Shown: positions 16,948 to 24,697 of the stretch, piece by piece
Layout: each line of letters opens with the position of its first letter
Numbering within the stretch: the stretch's first letter is position 1
Origin: JAAEQG01 sp023133475
GTDB taxonomy: Bacteria > Planctomycetota > Phycisphaerae > UBA1845
Assembly: GCA_030631415.1 (NCBI GenBank)
Contig: DAOVLE010000001.1
Coordinates: 1 to 62,430 of the forward strand
Direction of reading: 5' to 3'
Length of the DNA: 62,430 nt
Program-made: the position numbers and the translations under genes
The notes under the pieces: model-generated
What the model saw: only the letters and a program-made list of their open reading frames with translations
The model's database searches: none
What the model was told of the DNA's origin: nothing

Positions 16948-18054
16948 ATGCAGAATCTGACACGTGCACACGACGAGCTCTTCCGCCGAGGGCCGGACGA
17001 ACGGTTCAAGACGTTCGACGACCTCTGGCGGTGTTGCCGTGATGTCAAGGAAGGATCAACAGACCGCTGGCACCCGCCGGCAGGAATCGGAGTCGAACCG
17101 CATGGCGGCCGGCTCCGGCTGACGCTGGCGGACGAAGGCATATTCCAGTTGAACGACTGGAGCTTCTCGCAGTTGTGCTCACTTGCCGGCGCCAGCAAGG
17201 AAACGGTGAACAAGCTCACGCCTGACACCGCCAGTCTCGTCTTCACCGAGATGATGCCACGTGGGTCCAAACCGCTGCAAGTGTTTACCCGCTCCAACGG
17301 GTCGGGCGACATGGTTCGTTCGATCCACGGCGCGAGCTACACGAGGTTGTTCGACGTGGACCTGCTTTCCATGGTTCGCGAGTTCGCGACTGATTTCCAG
17401 CCGCCGCAGGAGGCGGCGCCGTTTGAAGGCGACGCCGAGGCGCCCGCCGAGAGCGCATCGGACACACCATCCGATCGCTCTTCCGGCGGCGGTGGCACCG
17501 GCCTGTACCGCGGGGAGCAGGACATGTTCTGCTTCCTGATCGACCCGGTCGGATGGGCGGAAATCAACGGCGAGGCTTTCGCGCCTGGGTTCTTCCTCTG
17601 GAACTCCGAGGTTGGAAAGCGTTCCGTGGGCGTTCAGACGTTCTGGTTCCAGGCAGTATGCCAGAACCATATCGTCTGGGACGCCGTGGAAGTCGGCGAG
17701 TTCAGCCGCAAGCACACGGCCAATGTCCACGAGGCGTTCGACGAGATCCGGCGGATCATCGAACGGCTGGCCGCCAGGCGCGACAAGCGCCGGGACGGAT
17801 TTGTTCGCGTGATCAAGAAGGCCATGGAGACCAGGGTTGGCAAGAGCGCGGACGAAATCGTCAAGATGCTCAGCCAGAAGGGCATAACACGTTCCCTGGC
17901 CAAGCAGGCGCTTGAACTCGCGAAGCGAGACGGCGTATTCACCATCTTCTCGCTGGTCGACGCTCTGACGCGAATCTCCGGTCAGTGCAAGTACGCCGGC
18001 GACCGCGCGGACGTGGATGCCAAGGCATCCTCGCTGCTTGCTCTCGCGGTCTGA
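16948..18054 (+). CDS. DUF932-like phage/plasmid protein
   Basis: A 368-residue cytoplasmic protein resembling the DUF932 family of phage and plasmid proteins: HDELFRRGPDERF and FDDLWRCC at the start, a central WHPP strand, VRSIHGASYTRLFD near residue 130, and a C-terminal half with VCQNHIVW and long helices (HEAFDEIRRIIERLAAR). A Gly, Ser and acidic linker lies at about 150-185. The function of the family is not firmly known; members sit on mobile elements and sometimes near single-strand annealing or anti-restriction genes. The start is ATG 16948 with AAAGGAA about 8 bases upstream. It is transcribed away from the recombinase, from a 370-base intergenic region containing the dif-like site. 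Confidence 0.7.
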   Translation: MQNLTRAHDELFRRGPDERFKTFDDLWRCCRDVKEGSTDRWHPPAGIGVEPHGGRLRLTLADEGIFQLNDWSFSQLCSLAGASKETVNKLTPDTASLVFTEMMPRGSKPLQVFTRSNGSGDMVRSIHGASYTRLFDVDLLSMVREFATDFQPPQEAAPFEGDAEAPAESASDTPSDRSSGGGGTGLYRGEQDMFCFLIDPVGWAEINGEAFAPGFFLWNSEVGKRSVGVQTFWFQAVCQNHIVWDAVEVGEFSRKHTANVHEAFDEIRRIIERLAARRDKRRDGFVRVIKKAMETRVGKSADEIVKMLSQKGITRSLAKQALELAKRDGVFTIFSLVDALTRISGQCKYAGDRADVDAKASSLLALAV

Positions 18055-18176
18055 CGGTTCCGGCGACGCATGTCGCCGTTCGGTTGTTACGAGGCTCACG
18101 CACCACCGAGCCTCCCTCTTGCATTTGTGTTCGGATGCCGACCGGGTCCAGCCCGCGACGCCAGCTCGAACGCGGT

Positions 18177-18206
18177 TTGATTAAGAACCGAAAAGTGTGC
18201 TAGGTT
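18177..18206 (+). promoter_or_regulatory. Promoter of the 49-residue protein
   Basis: A -35 TTGATT (18177-18182), an 18-base spacer and a -10 TAGGTT (18201-18206) with an extended TGC in front. The ATG of the downstream small ORF is only five bases after the -10 box, so translation would be leaderless, as for the recombinase promoter. Confidence 0.45.
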
Positions 18207-18211
18207 CGGGT

Positions 18212-18361
18212 ATGGATGAATTGAAGCTACCAGCAATCTGCTTTCACTGCCGCCGACGATTGTCGCCAGGCTCGCTCTACCACCGTTGGCCACAATACAT
18301 GCTGTGGTTCGTACAGGTAGTCCTGACAAGCATCGTCATCGGCGCGTACTTCGGCCTGTAA
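18212..18361 (+). CDS. Small membrane protein, 49 aa
   Basis: A short ORF, ATG 18212 to TAA 18359-18361. The product begins MDELKLPAICFHCRRRL, with a CxxC pair that could bind a metal, and ends in a single hydrophobic segment (about residues 30-49, LWFVQVVLTSIVIGAYFGL), so it would sit in the membrane with its N-terminus in the cytoplasm. A fitting promoter lies directly upstream and supports expression. No ribosome site is present, consistent with a leaderless mRNA. The family is unknown. The remaining 285 bases before the next gene show nothing I can name. Confidence 0.5.
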   Translation: MDELKLPAICFHCRRRLSPGSLYHRWPQYMLWFVQVVLTSIVIGAYFGL

Positions 18362-18646
18362 ATGGCTTTGCCCGCCCCCGGCCGCCGGCAATAACGCGCA
18401 CTTTGCCAACCGAGATTAGAAAGGGGCGTTTGCCAAGGCCGGGGAGCGCAGAGCTATTTGTAGTCTGAGGTGGCGAGCAGAGAATCGCGTCGGCCATCGC
18501 CGCAGAGCGGCCGGCATACCCGTGCAGCCCCAGCGACGACAGACGACGCTCGACACGCGAATCACGTCCGTGTCGTGCTCTGCTCCCGCGCTTCAGGCTC
18601 CGTGGTCCGCCGGATCGCTCGTTTCGTCGTTGTTCGCCGGTTTGTC

Positions 18647-19258
18647 TTACGCCGCTTCGGCTTGGGTTCCTGAGTCGTCAACTCGGTCGCGGCTGCACCG
18701 TGTCCGTTCGTCATCACTAACCTCGCTTTCTTTCGTGCCAAGAAGGAACGCCGCTCGCGTGTAGTAGTTCCGTAGCGTGTCTCGCGAGCCAGCCCAGTAG
18801 AGCAGTCCGACCGCGAGAATCCCGCAGTCCAATGGGTCCAGTTCGGTTACGCATCTTCCGGAGGCCGCCAAGCGGGCCGCGGCGAGCCAGAGCATCGCGA
18901 CCAGCATGTTCCCGTAGAACTGGTAGTAGCGGTAATGGTTCTCCACCAGCGCCTCGAAGGCCCCGAGCCGCTCCTGCAGCTTTGAATCGTCCCACGCCGG
19001 CCTGTTGATGCCGGTCCAATGGTGCAGGCTGTCGATGACAGCCCAGCGAATCGTGCTCGCCGTCAGGCCGGCGGCTACCGAGGCGAGGGTGACGTACAGG
19101 AAGCCGCCCACCGTGGCGGAGTTGCCTGCGGTCACCGACGACGCGACGAGCCAGCCCCGCACGGTCGGCGAGAAGTGGCTGACTCCCCACAGGCTGACGA
19201 ACCCCGGCAGAACATAGGCGATGAGGAAGCCGAAGTTCTGGCCGGAGACTTCCCTCAC
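18647..19258 (-). CDS. Hypothetical membrane protein, 203 aa
   Basis: The ORF starts at GTG 19258, directly after a very strong ribosome site (GGAGGAGG). It has hydrophobic segments at about residues 9-26, 36-65, 112-130 and 143-160, so it is predicted to cross the membrane about four times. The C-terminal 40 residues are charged and probably cytoplasmic. No catalytic motif is seen. It is the last of the minus-strand genes of the transfer region, about 150 bases after the ribbon-helix-helix gene, and the gap holds a spaced direct repeat that may control it. I do not recognise the family; an envelope role in the mobile element is possible. Confidence 0.6.
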   Translation of the reverse strand: MREVSGQNFGFLIAYVLPGFVSLWGVSHFSPTVRGWLVASSVTAGNSATVGGFLYVTLASVAAGLTASTIRWAVIDSLHHWTGINRPAWDDSKLQERLGAFEALVENHYRYYQFYGNMLVAMLWLAAARLAASGRCVTELDPLDCGILAVGLLYWAGSRDTLRNYYTRAAFLLGTKESEVSDDERTRCSRDRVDDSGTQAEAA

Positions 19259-19354
19259 GGCCCCCCTCCTCCGGGGGACCGGCGAGCACCAGATTCTGAC
19301 GAGTGGCCGCCAAAGGGCGCCTCCTCTCTGCTGTGGCGGTGGCCCACCGCCTCT

Positions 19355-19385
19355 TTACATAAGATCATATGCATATTACATAAGA
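19355..19385 (-). promoter_or_regulatory. Direct repeat pair, possible operator
   Basis: TTACATAAGA occurs at 19355-19364 and again at 19376-19385. The copies are 21 bp apart, two helical turns, so a dimer could bind both on one DNA face. They flank the partly palindromic ATCATATGCATAT and lie 100 bases upstream of the minus-strand membrane-protein gene. The surrounding AT-rich patch stands out in GC-rich DNA. Confidence 0.35.
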
Positions 19386-19411
19386 CATCAAGCCCAAAAA
19401 AGAATGTTGGT

Positions 19412-19678
19412 TCAGTCCCTCGGACGCCGGACCGGCGGCGGGCCCGGCAGAATCCAGATCCTGCCCGACTCGCCCGTTTCCGAGTCCTGAAAGTACAGGT
19501 CGACACCTTCCTCCCGGGCCTTGAGTAGATCGTTGTAAACCATTATGGCCTCACGAATTACCTCAGCAACCGACTCCTTGCCCGTGAGTTTCTGGAGCCG
19601 CTTGAGGTCCTTGAGGGACCCGTCCGGGAGCCACAGTGTGAATCGGGTTTTCTCGGCTCCGGCGTGTCGAGGGCTCAT
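19412..19678 (-). CDS. Ribbon-helix-helix protein
   Basis: An 88-residue protein with the ribbon-helix-helix pattern: a beta strand (KTRFTLWLPD), then two helices (SLKDLKRLQKLTG and VAEVIREAIMVYNDLLKAR). Such dimers bind short operators with the strand pair. The C-terminal 25 residues are proline-rich. ATG 19678 follows GGAG at 9 bases. Its upstream region holds a near-palindrome that is also kept in a duplicated fragment about 850 bases away, which suggests autoregulation. It lies in the transfer region and could regulate it or be an antitoxin without a partner. Confidence 0.75.
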   Translation of the reverse strand: MSPRHAGAEKTRFTLWLPDGSLKDLKRLQKLTGKESVAEVIREAIMVYNDLLKAREEGVDLYFQDSETGESGRIWILPGPPPVRRPRD

Positions 19679-19704
19679 TGGTCAGCTCCGCTGGAAGATA
19701 GATG

Positions 19705-19724
19705 GGTAAATGGTATGCATTTCC
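19705..19724 (-). promoter_or_regulatory. Near-palindromic operator candidate of the RHH gene
   Basis: On the minus strand, GGAAATG, five bases, then CATTTACC forms an imperfect inverted repeat 27 bases upstream of the RHH start codon. The same 20 bases recur unchanged at 20557-20576 in front of the truncated RHH copy, while flanking bases differ. It is a likely target for the RHH protein itself. Confidence 0.35.
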
Positions 19725-19769
19725 GGCACACCGTGCAACTTGCGTGCAGCGGACAACCGAGAGCACCCT

Positions 19770-20090
19770 TCAGAACGGCTGATCGAGGTAGTCTCGTGGA
19801 TTGGCCGGGTTCAGGCCGTCCGGCATGTTGTTGAGGGCGGGCGTAACCGGCCCGCTGGCAATGAACCAGGTTCCGTCGCCGCGGTCCCCCAAGTCAACGC
19901 GGATGAGCACGGCACCATTAGGCGATCGAAACTCGATTTCTGCATCCCAGCTGAACACCGGCGGCCCGTTTGGCTCTTCTGAGGCAGGCTCCGGCTGCAA
20001 CTCGACGGCCTTGAGGCCAACATGGCCCTCCATTGCCTTGATCAGCTCCTCTTTCGACATCCGCCAGTGCTGCCGCGGTTTGTCTTCCAT
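19770..20090 (-). CDS. Hypothetical protein, 106 aa
   Basis: The start ATG 20090 is preceded at 6 bases by GGAGG, so I prefer it to the longer open frame, which would run through the structured repeat. The N-terminus (MEDKPRQHWRMSKEELIKAMEGHVG) is helical, a Pro-Glu linker follows, and the C-terminal half (VFSWDAEIEFRSPNG, VLIRVDLGDRGDG) is beta-rich. No membrane or signal segment is present. It lies between the intact RHH gene and repeat copy 1 on the same strand as the transfer genes. Family unknown. Confidence 0.6.
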   Translation of the reverse strand: MEDKPRQHWRMSKEELIKAMEGHVGLKAVELQPEPASEEPNGPPVFSWDAEIEFRSPNGAVLIRVDLGDRGDGTWFIASGPVTPALNNMPDGLNPANPRDYLDQPF

Positions 20091-20137
20091 CGGTGCCTCC
20101 TGCACAGCATTCGGGGTGTTGAGACCTTCTCGCTCGC

Positions 20138-20459
20138 AGTCACGCGGACCGGCTGGGGTGGTCCGGCAGCGATACCGGTGGGCTGCGCTGCTCGCGAGAG
20201 CGAAACAAACCGGGTGGTTCGCGGTCTGCCGTATAAAGCTGTCGTCGTCGGGTCCTCGCCCCGCGGAGGCCGCCAGGCCCTTTGGACCCGACGAGGACGG
20301 CTTAGGCAGGCCGCTTCTGGCCGGGGCATGACACGGGGCTCCCCTGGTCTGCCGGTAATGCCCGAGTCGGAGGGCTCCTCTTCTCACTTGATCCCAGGGA
20401 CGACGGCGCGAGCATGCCGAGTTCAACCATGACCGAGTTCAACCATGACATCGCCGAGG
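20138..20459 (+). repeat. Structured repeat element, copy 1
   Basis: About 320 bases closely matching 22002-22310. It contains a 20-bp hairpin (20236-20255 with 20284-20303), a short hairpin GGACCG to TGGTCC near its left end, and a GGGCAT/ATGCCC stem near 20325-20365. Compared with copy 2, changed bases in the stems become G-U pairs if the plus strand is transcribed and mismatches if the minus strand is, so the RNA is probably read left to right. The right end holds the last codons of the coiled-coil gene, with a 16-base tandem duplication at 20418-20449. Confidence 0.6.
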
Positions 20460-20588
20460 TCCTTGAGAGACGTGTCCGGGAGCCAAAGCGTGAATCCTGT
20501 CTTCTCGGCTCCGGCCTGTCGTGGACTCATTGGTCAGCTCCGCTGGACGATAGATGGGTAAATGGTATGCATTTCCGGCGTACCAGGC
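20460..20588 (-). pseudogene. Truncated copy of the RHH gene and its upstream region
   Basis: On the minus strand this repeats the first 23 or so codons of the RHH gene (MSPRQAGAEKTGFTLWLPD, then SLKDL) together with its ribosome site and operator. The copy then runs into the last codons of the coiled-coil gene, so the DNA-binding helices are lost. It is joined to structured repeat copy 1 and marks a duplication junction near base 20459. The intact upstream region may still bind the RHH protein. Confidence 0.7.
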
Positions 20589-20691
20589 AAGCCACGTACG
20601 CGGACCGTTCAAAGGCTGGGGCGTCGGCGATGATATGTGGTGAAGCCTGTCGAATCGCCTGGAACGCCGAAAGAGGAGCGCGCTGCGTGGC

Positions 20692-21924
20692 TTACGGACC
20701 GTCAAAGTCCATCTGAAAAACTGCAAAGTCAGCCAAATCACTGTCACCGTCCACGTCGAGGTCAGCGCAGGCGCATGGATCGCCCACCGGATTCTCCGGC
20801 CCCTCGAAACAGGCAACGAAGGTACTTAGGTCAGTAAGGTCCACGTAGCCATTGGCATCGCAATCGCTGCAGGAAACCGCCCACAACCTCCACGTATCGT
20901 CGAATTGGTCCTCGCCATTGCTTCCACCGTAGAGAGTACCCGCGTTCAAGAGGTTGTGTGACACGAGCCGGGCTCCTGCCAGTGCAGGCAACGGGTCGCC
21001 CAGTGGCTGCAACTGTGACCACTGCATACCGTCCCACATCCATGTGTCGTTAAAGTACGTAGCATCTGGCCAGCCGTATACTCCACCCACTAGAAGCGTG
21101 CCGCCGAAGTCGGTGGAGTAGGCCATCGTCATATGGCGGCGTTCTGAGGGACCAGCCACGGTTCGCTCCAGCCATTGTGTACCATCCCATTCCCAGGTAT
21201 CGCCTAAGTTTTCGAATCCCTGCCCAAACTCTCCACCGTATCCTCCGAACAGAACAGCGACTTGTCGTGTGTCATCAAACGCCATCCCGTGTGAGCGCCG
21301 GGCGCATGGTCCTTCAACAACCCGCTGTTGCCAACTGGTGCCGTCCCATACCCAGGTGTCGTTGTAGAGCCATTCTTCTTCTCCGGATCCTCCGGTGTCC
21401 CATATGCCTCCGAATAGTACGCACTCCTGTCGGATGCCGTCGTAGACCATGCGCGCGCTCCAGCGATCCGTCGGCCCTGAAGTCGCAACTTGGGCCCAGG
21501 CGGTGCCATCCCACTCCCATGTATCCCCAAGTGCAGCGTCATTGTTGTCGTGCCCACCATGCAGGACGACGACGCCCCGTACTGCATCGAAGGCCGCCGC
21601 GCTATCCTGTCGCGCAGTGGGGCCTGTTGTAGCTCTGAGTGTCCACGTTGAGCCATCGTATTCCCACGTGTCACCCACCTTCTGTCCACTCGATGCCTCT
21701 ACCCCGCCAAACAAAACGACCACGTCACGAGTGCCATCATACGCGAGAATCATGTTGCTGCGAGGTGACGGACCAACCGTTGAAACGTCCAGCCAGCCTG
21801 GACAGGTGCCAGAGCCATCTGCCCGAACATCTGTGGGGAGCGAGCTGAAGACCGTCAAACCTGCGACCACGAACGCGGCTGAGGGAATCATGAAAACGGT
21901 TCGGCTGCCTGCTGGGTTGGTCAT
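20692..21924 (-). CDS. Secreted Kelch-repeat protein with dockerin-like C-terminus
   Basis: A 410-residue protein with a signal peptide (hydrophobic about residues 10-33) and about five Kelch-type blades with the repeating units VVLFGG, DTWEYDG and DTWEWDG, which form a beta propeller. The C-terminus has two EF-hand-like loops, DCDANGYVDLTDL and DLDVDGDSDLADF, the planctomycete dockerin-like pattern that binds calcium and may anchor the protein to a partner. ATG 21924 follows GAGGAG. The gene type is chromosomal rather than plasmid-like, and it is flanked by the two structured repeats, so it probably arrived with the duplication. Confidence 0.85.
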   Translation of the reverse strand: MTNPAGSRTVFMIPSAAFVVAGLTVFSSLPTDVRADGSGTCPGWLDVSTVGPSPRSNMILAYDGTRDVVVLFGGVEASSGQKVGDTWEYDGSTWTLRATTGPTARQDSAAAFDAVRGVVVLHGGHDNNDAALGDTWEWDGTAWAQVATSGPTDRWSARMVYDGIRQECVLFGGIWDTGGSGEEEWLYNDTWVWDGTSWQQRVVEGPCARRSHGMAFDDTRQVAVLFGGYGGEFGQGFENLGDTWEWDGTQWLERTVAGPSERRHMTMAYSTDFGGTLLVGGVYGWPDATYFNDTWMWDGMQWSQLQPLGDPLPALAGARLVSHNLLNAGTLYGGSNGEDQFDDTWRLWAVSCSDCDANGYVDLTDLSTFVACFEGPENPVGDPCACADLDVDGDSDLADFAVFQMDFDGP

Positions 21925-22001
21925 CTGTCTCCTCGTTGCTCACGTGTCCTGGTAACACGCCGAGAGCTATATCCTAGCAGTTTGTGGATGTGCGGATCAA
22001 G

Positions 22002-22310
22002 AGTCACGCGGACCGGCTGGAGCGGTCCGGCAACGATACCGGTGGGCTGCGCTGCTCGCGAAAGCGAAACACACCGGGTGGGTCGCGGTCTGCCGTATAA
22101 AGCCGTCCTCGTCGGGTCCTCGCCCCGCGAAGGCCGCCAGGCCCTTGGGACTCGACGAGGACGGCTTAGGCAGGCCGCTTCTGGCCGGGGCATGACACGG
22201 GACTCCCCTGGTCTGCCGGTAATGCCCGAGTCGGAGGGCTCCTCTTCTGACTCGATCCCAGGGGACTACGGCGCGAGCATGCCGAGTTCGACCATGACGT
22301 CGCCGAGCTC
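22002..22310 (+). repeat. Structured repeat element, copy 2
   Basis: The second copy of the element at 20138. The long hairpin is 22100-22119 with 22148-22167, and its one non-Watson-Crick position is a G-U pair on the plus strand. The left hairpin is GGACCG to CGGTCC, fully paired here where copy 1 has a G-U. The right 45 bases encode, on the minus strand, the C-terminus of the coiled-coil protein, so this copy is probably the ancestral position. Confidence 0.6.
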
Positions 22311-23600
22311 GTTCAGGTAGTCCTGGGCTTTCTGGAGCTGCTCGCGATCTTCCGGCGACATGCGGTTGAAGTAGGACGCGAAGCCCCAGCGCGGGCGTTC
22401 CTTGTCCTCCTGCTTCTTCGTGCCCAGTCGGTGGAGCTTAGTGAGCCCCTTCACGGTGGGCTGGAGCGCCCCGGTTGCCCGGAGGGCAGCGAGCGATACC
22501 CCTGTTTTCCTCGCGCCGGTCTTCTTGCCCGGCTGCGAGTAGGCCGGCGTGATAAACGGAGCCAGCAGAGCTTGGACCTCGGGGCTGCGCGCCTTGGCCT
22601 TCAGTTCCTCATGCTGGGCCGCGCCCAACTGGCTATCGCGTGCCAGCTTCGACTCGATGTCCGCGACATCGCGCTTGGTCTTGGCCTCGGCACGCATGCG
22701 TTCAAGCTCGGCCATGGCATCATCGTAGGCCACTTCGGCAGCGATGCGACGGGCTTCCTCCTCTTGTTTCATTCGTTTGAGTCTGATCTCGAAGTCGATT
22801 CTCATCCGCTCGATTTCGGCTTGGGCTTCCTTGCGGATGCGATCGCGTTCCTCTTCGACGAGGTCGAGCTGCGCGGCGCGAGTGGCGTCGATGAGGATCT
22901 TCTGCGATTCTCCCTCGGCGAGCTCATGGCCGAGGATTTTGGAATCGGCGAGAAGCTGATGCCAACGAGCACGGTAGTCCTGTATCGCCTTTGCCAGCGT
23001 CTTGGCCTTGGAGAGGTCGATCTCGGTGGGTGCTTTCGCGAGGATCGTATCCAGGGTGGATTCCTGCACGACCAGTCGCGGCAGGCGATCCTTCGCCCAG
23101 AAAGCAAGCTCGTCGGCCTCCTCCTCGATATCCTCGTAATCGCTCAGCAGAAACCCCAGGTCAGCACGCTTTCGCTCATCCCGGAGGCGCTGGACGATTG
23201 CCGACACCGTGGCGACTTGCAGTTTGACCTCGTCCAGCGACACGGCGGGGCTCTTGTCCAGTTCCAGATAGGCGATGAAGCCCCCCGGGTCATGGGCCAG
23301 GCGCTTGCCCTCGTCGTTTGTCAGAAGAGCCTGCATACGGCGGGAGAGTGTCTCGGCCTTCTGAGCAAGCGTGGCAAGAAGATCACTCGTCCCCTGGACC
23401 TCGGCGGTGAACTGGTCGAAGGCGTGTCGCGTGTGCTGTCGCTGCTGCTTTTCAATGCGCTCCTTGAGTTCGCGCTCCAGGGATTGGATTTTTCGCTCGT
23501 CCTTGGTCACCTCTTCCTGAGCGAAGGAGGCCGGAACGCCGGTGGCAACGAATAAGGCGAGAGCGAAGAGCACGACGGTTGCGTTTCTTCCGAGGGCCAT
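22266..23600 (-). CDS. Exported coiled-coil protein
   Basis: A 444-residue protein with a clear signal peptide (MALGRNATVVLFALALFVA to SFAQ, cleavage after about residue 28). Two coiled coils follow: residues about 30-75 and a long charged helix at about 220-330 rich in Glu, Arg and Ala. The rest is a helical basic tail. I chose ATG 23600 with GGAG 8 bases upstream; the frame is open further up but would overlap the next gene. The following gene ends two bases before it, so they are co-transcribed. No enzyme motif is seen. In the transfer region it could be an envelope scaffold, by analogy only. Confidence 0.7.
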   Translation of the reverse strand: MALGRNATVVLFALALFVATGVPASFAQEEVTKDERKIQSLERELKERIEKQQRQHTRHAFDQFTAEVQGTSDLLATLAQKAETLSRRMQALLTNDEGKRLAHDPGGFIAYLELDKSPAVSLDEVKLQVATVSAIVQRLRDERKRADLGFLLSDYEDIEEEADELAFWAKDRLPRLVVQESTLDTILAKAPTEIDLSKAKTLAKAIQDYRARWHQLLADSKILGHELAEGESQKILIDATRAAQLDLVEEERDRIRKEAQAEIERMRIDFEIRLKRMKQEEEARRIAAEVAYDDAMAELERMRAEAKTKRDVADIESKLARDSQLGAAQHEELKAKARSPEVQALLAPFITPAYSQPGKKTGARKTGVSLAALRATGALQPTVKGLTKLHRLGTKKQEDKERPRWGFASYFNRMSPEDREQLQKAQDYLNELGDVMVELGMLAP

Positions 23601-23601
23601 T

Positions 23602-24600
23602 CTAAGGACTCCTTCCTTCCAGGCGATGACGAACGAGTGCAGTCCGCACGAAGCGGATGTTGTCGGTCTGAGCTTTGAGTTGTTCCTGTTCCTCTTCGAT
23701 TGAGTACTGAAGGTCTTTGAGGGCCGTCCGATCGGCTTCGGTAAGCTGCTTCTCGTCGATGCGCTGGCGAATCTCGGCGAGAATCTTCCGGTTGGCATCA
23801 AACTGGGACGGGCCTACGTGTGCGTTCAGGATCTGGTTCCAGGCCGCAAGAAACGACTCGTCGGTGACCACGAGAAAATCGACCTCATCGGGCGTGTCGT
23901 CGGGCGAGCCGACAATACGCTCAAGGGAAAAGCCGACGACCTTCTTGAAGTCGGCTTCGAGACGACGTGAGGCATCTCTGAGCCCTTCTAGCTTCTCTGT
24001 AGCCTCGGTATGGGCCTGCACGATGGCGGTCTCCAGCGCCTGGTACTCGGCCTCCTTCGTTTCGCGGAGTACTTCGGCCTGAGCCTGGACGAGGTTCTTC
24101 TCTTCCTGGACAGTTCTGACCTCGGCCCACTGCTTCAGCGGCTCGCGCAGCACGAACAGGGAAACCAGAACCACGAATGCGACCACCGCGATGGCGGCAA
24201 CAACGCCCCAGGTATTCGTTCGCTGCTGCTGTTCGCCTGGAAGCGGATACGGGGCTTCAGGATACGGTCCGCTGGCTTCCACCTGCGGGGGTAGAGCCTG
24301 GCTTGGACCTAGCACTGGTGGCATGCCGGCTTGTTGTCTCAGAGCAGCGTGCCTCTGAGGATCGTCGGACTTGACGAGCCAACCGTCTCCTTCGTGCTTG
24401 AACCATGCCGTGTGGCGGGGGTCTTTCAGCGTTAGGATCTGACCCTCTCCCGCCGGCTTGCTGAGCCGGATGTTGCCAACGTCGAGGTCATCAATAGCAG
24501 CGCTTTGCGGGTAGGATGTCCCGTCCAATGTCATGGTGCCATCTGGGGCCAATTGGACAGGGCCGTCTTCCCATCCGGCACATGTAATCCAATCATCCAC
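23602..24600 (-). CDS. Membrane-anchored coiled-coil protein
   Basis: A 332-residue protein. Residues 1-90 are a beta-rich cytoplasmic domain, followed by a Pro-Gln linker. There is one transmembrane helix at about 132-153 (VVAAIAVVAFVVLVSLFVL), then a long coiled coil at about 165-225 and another helical region at 270-325. The topology suggests that the coiled-coil part lies outside the inner membrane. It ends one base before the ATG of the exported coiled-coil gene, so the pair may act together across the envelope. Family not recognised. Confidence 0.7.
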   Translation of the reverse strand: MDDWITCAGWEDGPVQLAPDGTMTLDGTSYPQSAAIDDLDVGNIRLSKPAGEGQILTLKDPRHTAWFKHEGDGWLVKSDDPQRHAALRQQAGMPPVLGPSQALPPQVEASGPYPEAPYPLPGEQQQRTNTWGVVAAIAVVAFVVLVSLFVLREPLKQWAEVRTVQEEKNLVQAQAEVLRETKEAEYQALETAIVQAHTEATEKLEGLRDASRRLEADFKKVVGFSLERIVGSPDDTPDEVDFLVVTDESFLAAWNQILNAHVGPSQFDANRKILAEIRQRIDEKQLTEADRTALKDLQYSIEEEQEQLKAQTDNIRFVRTALVRHRLEGRSP

Positions 24601-24697
24601 AGTGGGGGCCTCCAGAGTCCGCCCAAAACGCCGCTACAGTTGCATCATACCGCAGGATACTGGGGTGGGACAGGCCGTGCCTGGATCCCACTGCGAG

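Noticed and set aside
20042..20329. Minus-strand ORFs inside the repeat copies
   Set aside because: No ribosome sites and differing frames between copies; the conservation pattern is that of RNA stems.
22002..22310. Cobalamin riboswitch for the structured repeat
   Set aside because: GGTCTGCCGG recalls part of a B12 box, but the required AGTCAGGAGACC core is not there.
22431..23555. Plus-strand ORF of 374 codons
   Set aside because: Antisense of the exported coiled-coil gene; a mirror of its Glu and Leu codons.
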